Below, piece by piece: positions 14,135 to 26,100 of a stretch of 64,000 nucleotides of DNA. The stretch is from Diphasiastrum complanatum (lineage: Eukaryota > Streptophyta > Lycopodiopsida > Lycopodiales > Lycopodiaceae). Positions within the stretch are counted from its first letter, which is position 1; each line of letters opens with the position of its first letter. A program made the position numbers and the translations under genes. Location of the stretch: contig CM055112.1 in NCBI GenBank assembly GCA_029204225.1, positions 21,332,578-21,396,577 of the forward strand, written 5' to 3'. The notes below the pieces were generated by a model, which was not told the origin of the DNA, made no database searches, and saw only the letters and a list, made by a program, of their open reading frames with translations.

Positions 14135-17100
14135 TATTAATGTCTTTCCATGCCAAAAGGCATATAAGACGAAAAGGAGTACATGTCAAGTATGTGAAAA
14201 CCATGGGAGCGTACATAAACGTCTCCAAGGAAAAACTATGCATAAGAGAGAAATGAGTAATATAACTGTAAACTACAAACTGCCAACTGTCCATAAGTAG
14301 AGTACAGTAGAGTAGAGTAGAGTAGTGTCAGATATTGCTGCTGCTGAAAAAAGACGTAATACGAGCTGTATCAGGAGGTATGGGCCGTCGCTGATGTCGT
14401 CTAGGAGGGTGAAAACTGTGTACTCTCGTAACAAGGCGAGAAGTGTGAACTGCTGCATGACTATGAGTGATACACTGTCTCTGACATCGGTGAGGTGGTA
14501 TGTCGTCGTCATTGTCGTCGGGCCGAGTCCGTCTCCTGGTGAAGAAAGACGTAATTTGAGCTTGAGAGCTAGGATGTGGCTGGTGAGCTGTCTGGTACAT
14601 ATCCTGGCGCAGCAAGACCATCTCTCGTAGCATAAGTGCAACACAGCGAGAGTCCTCATATCCCATCAGTGCTCTAAGTGTAGTAGGCATGTCACGGAAT
14701 AAACAATGATATCTCCCTCTAATCTCATAATATATGGGGCATCTGAAGATGAAATGCTCCTCGGACTCTATCTCATGTAGGGGACACAACAGGCATAGTC
14801 TCTCCTCTCGTGGTGTACCCTGGAATCTGCCTGTCTCAATAGCCAACTGATGTGAGGAGACTCTAAACTGTCCCAAAGTGAAATGGAGACCGTGTGATAG
14901 TTCAGAAGACAAATAGCGAGGTAAAACTGGAAGACCAGTGGCATCCTGCACTAGAAAGTGAGTCCGATAGTAGTCAGGCTTAACCCCCAACTGGTGACGC
15001 CAGGTACGGTTGAGATATGCTCTATATAAAAAACGTCTAATGTACTGGTGTGTACCCAAAGGGAGATCAGTGATAGTGATATCAAATGCTTCCATGAGGA
15101 AGTGTGATGCCTGAGAGAACCATGATAGCCGGTATCCCTGAGTCTGAAGGTGATGAGAGGACCTGAGTGCAATCCGCGTATATCTCTGCTCGGTATCAGG
15201 ATGTGCCTGAGCTCGCTGGATGTACGTGATAAGCTGGAAGGCAGCCTCAATCTGAATAGGGGGGGTGGCAAACTCCGCAAGGATGATCTCATGGGGAACC
15301 AAGGGCTTCGCTCGGATCATGCGAGCCAACATGGTTGTTACAATCTTACTTACTGCAAACCTCAAGGTGCCGGTTAACCACAAGAGACCGAACGATTCAC
15401 GTTCCATCCCGCCATAGGACCTAATCCGGGTCCACCCACCGTGCCCTGGCCTGTGACTGTATCAAGCTGGATCCGACCTCCATCCCATACGGCGTCCCAT
15501 ACCACCGCCTAGGCTCTCAGCCATCTCCTGCCTCACGCTAGCAATACATCCTGGCCGTGCACATGCTCTCCATCCACCTCCTCCTAGGTAGACAGAATGG
15601 ATGGCAAATGAGTCCTCCTCCCCTTGTATACCTCCAAGGAGAGAGACTCCAAGCCATGTGCACTCCTGGATCATGAAACCATGCAGGTTCACGAGTCACC
15701 GGTCAAGTCTACAGGCCCAGTCATCGTCTGGTCTCAAGTCTGGGTTTGGGACCCAAGGGAGTTGGGTCCCTAACATTTCCTCTTCCTTAAAATATTCCTT
15801 ATCTAAGGAAGGAATCCCGAGAATCTTAGTTTAAGGTCAAATTCCTTTTCCCAAGTGTCATCGTCCTCGGAATTTCCTTTCCAACGAACCAAGTACTTAG
15901 TTACCTGCCGGTTTCTGAGTCCACGTTGACGTACATCAACAATGGCTTGTGGTTCTGTAGGTACAAAGGATGAGAGGTCCTCCAGCTGAACTAAATCCTC
16001 CTGAGGCATTAAGTCATCCTTTCCACCAAGTCGTTCCTTTAAACGACTAATTTGAAAAATTGGATGTACCTTAACACCTTGAGGGAGTTCTAGCTGGTAC
16101 GCATTCCGATGGAGTTTCTTTACTGTACGGAATGGCCCTGCATAACGAGGAGATAACTTAGGACATTTTCCAGTCCTTAGTACCTTAGAATCTTTTGGAA
16201 TTCTAAGATATACCCAAGCTCCCTCCTCAAAAACCCTAGGTCGTCGCTTTTGATTAGCGTAAAACTGGGCTCTATCCTGAGCCGTTTTTACGTTTTCGCG
16301 AGCAACAAGCAACATTTCTTGCATATCATGCAGGAAATCTACTGCTGCTTTAACCTTGAGGTCTTTGAGGCCCACTGAAATGGGAGTCCTAGGTTGGAAA
16401 CCATACATAAGAGAAAATGGACTAAAACCCGTCGCTGAGTGCTTTGCGCTTTTATACGCAAACTCAATCATTGGAAGGTACTTTTCCCAATCTGACTGTC
16501 TTCTGGAAACATATGCCCGAAGCATATCTTCCATAGACTGGTTTGTCCTCTCTGTCTGACCATCCGATTCAGGATGATCTGATGACCCCAAACTTAGAGT
16601 GGTCTCTAATTTTTCAAAGACCGCTTGCCAGAATTTGCCAGTGAACTTTGGATCTCGATCACTAACAATATCATTCGGCAAACCAAACAACCTGAACAAC
16701 TTTTCCACGAAAAGCTGCGCAAGCTTGGAAGCTTTGACAGTTTGCTTGGTTGGTATGAACTGCGCCATTTTAGTTAACCTGTCAACTATTACCCAAATTG
16801 CATCATTTTGCTTCCCCGTCCGAGGTAGCCCAACCACAAAGTCCATGGAAATGCTTTACCACTTTCTTTCGAGAATTTCCAAGGGCATTAACAAACCAGC
16901 TGCCTTAAGTCTTTCAGCTTTATTAACTTGGCATTGTGCACACTTGCGAACATATGCCTCCACTTGACTTTTTAAATTTGGCCAGTAAAAGCTCCTTTTT
17001 ACTAAGTCAAGCGTCCTTTGAGCGCCAGGGTGCCCTGCACACGGGCTGTCATGACATTCATGCAGGATTTGGGCCCTTATATCTTCATTTTCTGGCACAC

Positions 17101-20100
17101 AAACCTTTCCATTCCGGAAAAGTAACCCATTCCTAATGGAATAGTCTCTTTGTATCTTGTCCTGACAAGAAATCTTGGAATCCTGCATTCCAAGCTCATC
17201 ACTAGATCTAGAAGAACCTGCCAGGACGTCTAGCCAAATACGACCGAAATACCTATCGGTCTTACACAAATCTCTTAAGGACAAATACAACTCAGATTGG
17301 ATCTCAGAAAAGCTTAACTGATTAACCTCTCCAATCCGGCTTAAGGCATCCGCGACACTGTTAGAGGTACCCTTCCGGTACTCAATGTCATAATGAAATT
17401 CTTGGAGCATCTCTGACCATCTGGTCTTACGACCCCTAAGGTCGACTGCATCGTTAATATACTTTAACGATTGATGATCAGTAACTATAGTAAACTGGGA
17501 GCCATACAAGTAATGTCTCCAAACTTTTAGGGCATTAATGATGGCAAAAAGTTCCTTGTCATAGGTGGAATACCGCCTTTGAGCAGGATCCAACTTCTTG
17601 CTTTCAAAAGCTACCGGTCTACCATCCTGATATAGGACTGCGCCTATAGCATAGTCACTGGCATCCGTTTCAAGTACATACGGCTTGTTAGGATCCACTA
17701 TGTGTAGAATAGGCGCTGTAGTTACACAGTATTTGAGGTACTCAAAACTTTGATTCAACTCTTCAGTCCAAGTAACTGGAGGACTGAACTTACTGTGCCG
17801 GCTAACTCTGTTAGCCCCTTTGAGGACATTCGTCAAGGCCAATGCAATTAATGCATAGTTCAAAAACCCCGTAAAGCCCAAAAAGGACTTAACCTCCCGG
17901 ATGGTTTTAGGGATAGACCATTCACGAACTTGTCGGACTTTATTTGGGTCAATTTTCAACCCATGGTCCGAAATAATGTGACCAAGGTATAACAACCTTT
18001 TCTGGAAGAACACACATTTGGACTCCTTGGCAAACAGATTCTCCTGTCTAAGTAACTTTAAGACAGTCCTGAGATGTTCCTCATGCTCCTCCAAGGTCTT
18101 ACTATAGATGAGAATATCATCTAAGTAGACTATCACGAATTTTCCCAGATATGGACGAAGAAGATCGTTCATCATCTGTTGGAAAGTCGCTGGAGCATTT
18201 GTCAAGCCAAATGGTAAAACCATAAACTCATAATGGCCGTACCTAGTTCTAAACCCGGTTTTTTCAATATCCTCAGTCTTTATGCGAATTTGATGATACC
18301 TTGATCTCAAATCGATTTTGGTGAAGTACTTTGCACCATGCAATCGATCAACCAGTTCATCCATTCGCGGTAAAGGATAACGGTTTTTAATCGTTAACTT
18401 ATTCAACTTTTTAAAGTCCACACAAAGACGAGTACCTCCGTCTTTTTATCAACAAGGAGCACAGGTGCCCCCCAGGGAGATTTACTAGGCCTAACATGGC
18501 CCATCTTAAGGTAATTTTGCAGTTGCCTATAAACTTCATCCTCCTCAGTAGTACTCATCCTATATGGATACAGAGATATAGGAGAACTACCAGGAATTAG
18601 TTTAATACCATAGTCAACACCCCTAGAGGGGGGAAGATCCTCAGGAAGCTGCTCAACAAAAACATCGTTAAATTCATGTCTAAGTTTCCTAAAAATTTCA
18701 CCTTCCGGCGAGCTTTCTAGTTTTAGGTTATTAGACATTAATTCCATCTGGAGATTCTAAAGTTGTAAACCACGTTCTTCATGGTAAGTAAAATCTTTTA
18801 ACCAACATAAATAAGAACTACAATCCACAATATCCATACATTTAACAGTTTCCATAGCAGAAAGCATATACGGAGTAGAAATATCCACATTTCCATTCAA
18901 TTCTATGAGTGAGCCGTTATGTAAGAACGACAAACTGTGTTACATAGTTTTTCTTCATAGACTCGTTCCTCTCATAGAACCACTCTTTACCAAGTATAAC
19001 ATCTACCCTATCTAGATTCGTAATATGAAAGTCTAATTTATCCTTATAGGCTTGAATCTGTATTGGTAGATGAGGGACTATCTGGTCCCAAACTTGGCTT
19101 TCTGCTCCAGTTGCCAGCTTCACTGTGTATCGGTGGTCACTTTGCCTTGTTTCCACCTTTAGCTTCTGCAACAAATTAGCGTTAATAAAATTATGTGTGG
19201 AACCATCGTCAAATAAAACAGTTACGGCTTGACCACCCACAACCCCCTTCATCTGAATGAGGTCATGAGGGCCAAAAACAGCCGTATTAAAACAACAATG
19301 CTCACACACAGAATTACCAGCAAAGGAAAGATCTATACTAGATATGCTAGAGTTACCTGGCGTCTTAAAAGATGCCCCTTTAGCTTTCCGTTTCTTTGGA
19401 CATTCCTTCGCGACATGACCTGGTTCCATGCAATTGAAGCATAGATTGTCGCTTCTGGCTTTAATGAAGGTTTCCTGGTCCAAGGTAGATCTTTTCTGCA
19501 ATTTCCCTGAACCTGAAGCGCCTTCCTTTGCCTTATCTTTCGATTTCTTTGGAAAGAAAGGCCTCTTACCCTTTACGTCGGTAAGAACCACCTCCACCTT
19601 ATTCTCACAAAACAGATGCATGGAAGAGGCATACCTCCCTTTTCATGCAATCCTAACAACTGCCAAGTGGCCTTGCCTTGCCACCTAGCCTCCACCTCAG
19701 CCTTTTGGCCTTCACCTAGCAATCTGCCAGGTGGCCTACAGCCCCCCTCCCCCTTCACTTTATTTTGATTTTCTTCAACTGGTCCATCGCTGCTATACAG
19801 GGACAGATAGAAGACAATCAAGTTAAAATTTCAGGGAGGGCCCCGATCTCCTCACCTCAGGTTCTGAAACAGATCGCAACAGCAGGGCGCTGCCAGCTGC
19901 CACCCCACCTGGCCCAAGAGATGCCACGTGGCAGATTTCTCAATGTTTTTTGAGAATTTATTCTGGACAGGCAGCGATAACCTATAAAGTTTTATACTAC
20001 GTTGAGGAGGCCCCATCGCGATCAGACCATCGCCTGAATCTGAGCGAATCAACCGTAGGAAGGACTGCCACCTGTCGTTTCCTGGACAGTGCCACGTGGC

Positions 20101-23100
20101 AGGTCTTCCATGGGCCCCCACGACTGTTTTTCCTAACTTTTTTTCTTCAAAATTTTGAAAAAACAGCGGGAAGAAGAACCATAGTAGATGCATAAAAAAT
20201 GCATTTTAAACCCGATTTGAATTCCGTCAGAAGCGTCGTAATTTACAAGAAAACTACTACGGATCAACGCACCTGCTTTCAGTATGCAGTGGCTCTAATA
20301 TCATATGTTACAATCTTACTTACTGCAAACCTCCAGGTGCCGGTTAACCACAAGAGACCGAACGATTCACGTTCCACCCCGCCATAGGACCTAATCCGGG
20401 TCCACCCACCGTGCCCTGGCCTGTGACCGTATCAAGCTGGATCCGACCTCCATCCCAGACGGCGTCCCATACCACCGCCTAGGCTCTCAGCCATCTCCTG
20501 CCTCACGCTAGCAATACATCCTGGCCGTGCACATGCTCTCCATCCACCTCCTCCTAGGTAGACAGAATGGATGGCAAATGAGTCCTCCTCCCCTTGTATA
20601 CCTCCAAGGAGAGAGACTCCAAGCCATGTGCACTCCTGGATCATGACACGTGGCAACCATGCAGGTTCACGAGTCACCGGTCAAGTCTACAGGCCCAGTC
20701 ATCGTCTGGTCTCAAGTCTGGGTTTGGGACCCAAGGGAGTTGGGTCCCTAACAATGGTGGTCTGTAAGCGTGAAATGCTGGACCAGTGTGTTGATGATAA
20801 TCCTGTACACCATATCTCTGCGGCATACAAGGCTGAGGGGGTGACGATGGTGTCAAACAGTCTGCACTTACTCGGAGCATCTCGAATAGACTGATGGAAG
20901 CAAAATCTCTCCAACTGGACTAGGGAAGAGTGGCCCTTCCCAAGTCTAGAAGTAGCCGCCTGTCTCATACTGAAGGTAGGACCATAGAAGAACACGCCCA
21001 TGTAAGTGTATGAAGAAACAACCTCTAGAACTGTCCATCAAAGGTAAGCTCCTGGCGCTGCATGAAGGCCCGAGAGGTATTGAAGACCATAACTTTGGTC
21101 TTCGAGAGGTTCACCCCTAAACCCCACTGAGTACAAAAAGTGTGTAAACAGTCCAACTGTCTCTGTAATCCCTCTCTGGTACGAGAGACTAGTACCACAT
21201 CATCCACATAGAGAAGGATGGCAATCAAAACGTCTCCCAGCCGACAACCGTCCCCACCACACTGAGAGATGACCTGCTCTAGCTCATAGAGAAGCGGCAG
21301 TATGAAGAGATGTGGTAAGAAAATCAGATTGTGTCTCAACTTTGCTGCCATGGGGAAAAGAGTGGAGTAGGGAGGCCAGAGACTCCTGGAGACTGGCATG
21401 TATATAGGACTGAATGTGTATCTAGGTGCATGGGTGAGCATGGGGTGTGGGGATGACTGGCGGGTGGTAAACGACCAATAGCAAAAGAGAGGAAAGAGTG
21501 ATCAGAAAGGGTGGATATGAAAACTAAAGATGAGAGGTATGGAGGATGCTGACCCCCATGAGATAATCGACACACTATGCCTGCCATTGTGAGGGTGACA
21601 GGTATATTTGCCTGAAACCGGCCAACTAGTTAGGCCATTATTAATGGCTAACTCATATGCCTCTCCAAACTGTAGTAAATACTCAGCATATGGGGTAATA
21701 GGTCCCAAATTGTCCTCGGAAATTCTAGTAACTCCCATATCATCACTGTCAAGGGCGTGAACACAGAGCTGGTCAGTGGTGTCATAAAACTTTGACTGTT
21801 GCGAAGATGTCCTGGCATTAAAACCCCCTGTAAGGAAAATATGCCCCCACTCTGCGAATCTGACAATGTCCACAGTCCAATGAGATAGCGTGCATGCTCA
21901 TCATGTCCGATGATCTCGACGATCGGATGGAGAAACTCCTTGTATTGGCATGCAACTCCTCCAAATCCACGACCACTAGCTAATCTAGTATTAGATCTCT
22001 AAACAGAATCCCATCTTTATCCTGGGAAGGTGGGTCGCCCTCGGTCCTGACTCATTAGTCTCCACAAACACCAATAAATCCTATCTAGTGATAAAGTCAA
22101 TCATGTCCCTTGCTGTGGAAGATGCGTGTATACCATCACAGTTCCATACCCCAATCTAGAAATGGAGTGGATGGGGCCCTGGGGTACTTCCGAACCCGGG
22201 GACCCCAAATTCCTAGTAGGAACTGCTAGGGACGCTAGCAAGGAAGCGCACCCTTCCGTCCCGATATATGTCCCGTCTGCCAGACTCTCGGGCCTCCTGA
22301 AAGGCTTCATCGCCTCTTCTCGACCTGAATATATGTGAGATCATCATCCATATAGGAAAGGGTGTGAGATTACATTGAACGGGTCAAGCACCTCCGATCT
22401 GAGTGTTGTTGGATTTATTTCCTCTAGCACCTAAATCCCATTTTTAATCTGCCTCCATTCATGCTGCATATTTACTCGCGTTGTCGCGCAGTCTGCATAT
22501 TCACATGTAAATTCCCACAGGCGATGAAGAGACGAAAAGCAAAGGGTGACGTTACACCCTCTTCAGGCCCATGCAGCTGCGCTAACAAACTGGACGACGA
22601 CTGCAGCCACCCACGATCTCCTATAGACAACACATCCACCCTGTACTTTCTTCATCTGCACACCTGTAACATTATGTATATATTGAATACCATTTGCGTA
22701 TTCATTAACTGAACAACCAAGATCAAACGATCAAGAAGTTAGTAAGCGAGAGAGAACGAAGAAGAGAAGCTTATCAGAGATAGACAAAAGTAGATGCTCC
22801 GTGCATTGATGCTTTAATTTGTCAGCAATAAGGTTTCATCCCTTTTTTATAGTTTGAATAAGCTTCGTAGGGCACACGGTTTCGTCCGCTACTGTCTTGT
22901 GCTCTACCGCATTATTGACATGTATTCTTTGTTCTGCGTTCAGATTTGTGTTAATATTGCTATGCTTATTATTCATTCTGTCTGATCTTTCTAGTTGCTC
23001 CTTCTGGTAATAGACGACTAACATTTAGTCTTGCCTTTCGCGAATGTTTCGCGACTAATTATCTGTCGAGCACTGTCTAGCTCTTCGCGAATCATTCGTG

Positions 23101-26100
23101 ACACATAATTTGTCTAGCTATTCGCAACAAATTATTCTTCTGACGCTTCGTTCATCAATGTTTGGCTACGTAATCAAGAACGACCGTGATTTCCATCACT
23201 AATGTTCTGTTTGTTCTGATAGGCGTAGTCATGCTTTCGGAGAGAGTTGCATAGCTCGTTCCGCTGCGCATGAACAATTTTTGTTCGAGTTCGTTTCTTG
23301 TTCGTGTTTCGTGTCTCGTTCGTGTTCGTCTTACCCCTCTGAGCTAAACTTTTTTTTTTTTACGACACCTTTCTCAACTCTCGCTACTCTCCCTCTCTCC
23401 AACAAGTATGATCCTGAACTAATCAATAATGATGCTATGATTATGTGGTTCTTAGCAGGTCTACCTAAGAGGATTAGATGGGAACTTAAACGTTGAGCAG
23501 ATTATACGTCATTACAACATGCAATGGATGATGCAATACGCGAAGAGGATGAAGATTCAGATGATGAACCAAATATGGGAATGTTGCCATATACAGCTGG
23601 GCAAACGACAACAACATCTACAACTATTGCATCTACGAACATTAATGCAACAGTCGAGTTGATGGTGCTGTGTAACTTGGCTCTGCAACGCAAAGCCTCT
23701 CTGCGACCCTCCAGAGCAGTAAAACGGATGATCAAGGTGGCTATATCCCTAGTAGTCCTCCATGTCGTATCTAATCCATCTGTCCTGTGACCTAATGTGG
23801 TATCAAGGAATCGCTTAGCTTCCGCCATGGCATCCTGTGTGTTTGGTATCCCTCGTACTCGAATGTTGTGCGCTTTTTGCTCTCTAGCTTTTTCTTCCGA
23901 GATGGTGGTTGGAATGACTGAAGATATAGGAGCGCTTTCTTCAAAACTGAAGCCCAAGAACGTCTCTTTTTTTGTTTCTTGATCCTTTCTTCCCATTCCC
24001 TTATAATCGTGGTGGTAGACTCGGAAGCTGCAATCAGTTTGGTTCCGACTAGTTGCTCTAATGATGCAATCTTGGACTGCAACAAGCTTTTTCCATGGAT
24101 CAGGGATGAGACTATATCTTTCAACTGTGAGATTTCTTGCTTTAGAGTATGGAAATCAGCTTACTGATCAATCTGCCAAGAAGTGAAGAGTTCGGTCGAT
24201 TTAGGAGTGTACGGGATGTTTTTTGTAGGTGGTGGTTCTTGAGAAGTAGAGGAGCTGGGATCGGATGTGGAGGGGGTCGGTGGAACGGGAAGGAGTCTGA
24301 CTGGCTAAGGAGGAAAAACCCTGTCAGAGGCAGCGACAGTGGAGGTGGCAACAGCAGCAGTCTCAGGCAGCAGCGCGCTGCCTGCATGGCAGGCAGCACT
24401 AGGTCCGGTGGGGGACAATAACTGACATCCCATTCCACCGGCCAATGCTCTCGGCTCTCACTGGCACACATCTCCATGGCTAGAGATACATCCTTGCTAT
24501 GCATGTGCTTGTACCATCCACCAACTCCCATGTAGATGGACTGAATGATAATGGGTTCTCCCATATCTATATACACAGTACAAGTGGTTTCCACCTCAAA
24601 CACGGTATGGTATATGACATCAACCATAACTTGCATGTCAACTGAAAGGGTGGCCACTGTGTTCAACAAGAACTAGTCTCATTTTGTGAAAATGTTCTTG
24701 ACCATGTAGTTGCTTGCCTAATTTGAAGTTGCTAACCAGATCTTTTGGACATCGCTCTTGGATTATATTTGAAAGTACATCTCTAATGTAGCCAGCCAAT
24801 CTGTAGCTAATTCCTATTAGTGGCTGGACCAGTATATATTGTGAGATGCACTTTATCCTGGACAAGAATCTTCACAGAACTCTCTGAAAGTGCAAATGGA
24901 GCATGAACAAAAGTATAAAGAGTGTCACGAGTAGGGGTTGCAGTTGAACTTGTAGCTTCTTTAAGTGATGTAGGAGCATGAGCGTGATGTACAGTTGTAG
25001 TCATTGAGAAAAAGGTGCTAGCCACAGAACATACCTATTGAATTGTGAAACCATTACATCAGTCAAGTTGGTACATAGTATCAAGTAGTGCTGATCTTGT
25101 ACTACATTCTTGCAATATGATACTGTCAATCTAAAATTCTCTCTCTCAAAACTAGTAGAAGCTTGGGTAGGCACCATAATAATGAGTGTGCTATATAGTG
25201 CCAAAATAGTAGTGGAATTTACTCCAGTAATAGCTTGAAGGAGCACCGTATATGATCCTTATCCCGCGAAGGTAAGCACATACTGATAGTAAGGTTAGTG
25301 GGTGATAACCACTTAGGATAAATTTTGATTGATCAAATGTATATGCGACTCAACTAATCAGCAGAAAGTGGTGTGAAAGAGCTATAAACAAAATTACCTA
25401 ACAAAATGACAACACATGATAGTCAACTGTTGGTAGGAAGAGAGCTATGTTTGTCAATCATAGATAGGTAGATATAAGATAATAACTACACCAATGGCCT
25501 TTGGAAAGTGGGTTGCTAGAAGAGATGCTGTAGAAGCCGATCACTACAAAAAGATGAACAAATAGGACATTTTCTAATAAGAAAGATCTCCAAAATCATG
25601 TACCGATCTTTTAGAAAGAACATTGTTGCTAACTTTATGTAAGGAGGAGCTGATGAGTCTCCTACAAGGAATTCAAGAATATGAAGATCTTAAGCTTCCA
25701 AATGAGTGTTACAACCCTCATTCACCTTACATATTAGGGCTTAATCACCTATGCATGAAAGCCGAAGCGACTTTTGGGTTTTCAGACCCTTATCTACGAC
25801 TGTCTAGAAGGGTCAAAGCATATGGTATGAAATGAATAAATGAGCCCCAAACCAGCAAATGGGCCATAAAAATAATAGATTGGTCCTTGTGCCTCGTACT
25901 GTCAAGTATTGCAAGTATTGTCAAATGATGTCCTATGTTCGTAGTAGAGCCTGAAGGTAGGTGATTGATTATGCTGGAGCTTAGCATAGTTAGCATAGTG
26001 GACTTAATATAGCAATCCTAATATAGTCAAAGTTCTACTCTTTCATCATTCAGTCATGTATCAAAGAGCTGAAAGGTTTTTCTACTTGGGCTGGAGTGTG

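Larger units (their letters stand above)
15336..20753 (-). mobile_element. Ty3/Gypsy chromovirus-type LTR retrotransposon with target duplication
   Basis: Bounded by two LTRs that start TGTTACAATC and end CCCTAACA, flanked by the 5-bp direct repeat ATGGT (15331-15335 and 20754-20758). Coding is on the - strand: Gag zinc knuckle and protease, RT, RNase H, integrase with chromodomain. The primer site next to the 5' LTR (20305 downward: TATGATATTAGAGCCA) is close to the initiator-Met tRNA site. The purine tract AAGGAAGAGGAAA precedes the 3' LTR (15788-15776). Most of Gag is missing and there is an in-frame stop and a frameshift, so it is not autonomous. The LTRs differ mainly by an 8-bp indel, so the insertion looks fairly young. 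It lies inside LINE C. Confidence 0.95.

Noticed and set aside
25623-25835. Small ORF ([16 protein letters not shown]...) as a gene
   Set aside because: No conserved motif, no splice or neighbour support, and it lies within PEPC intron 6.
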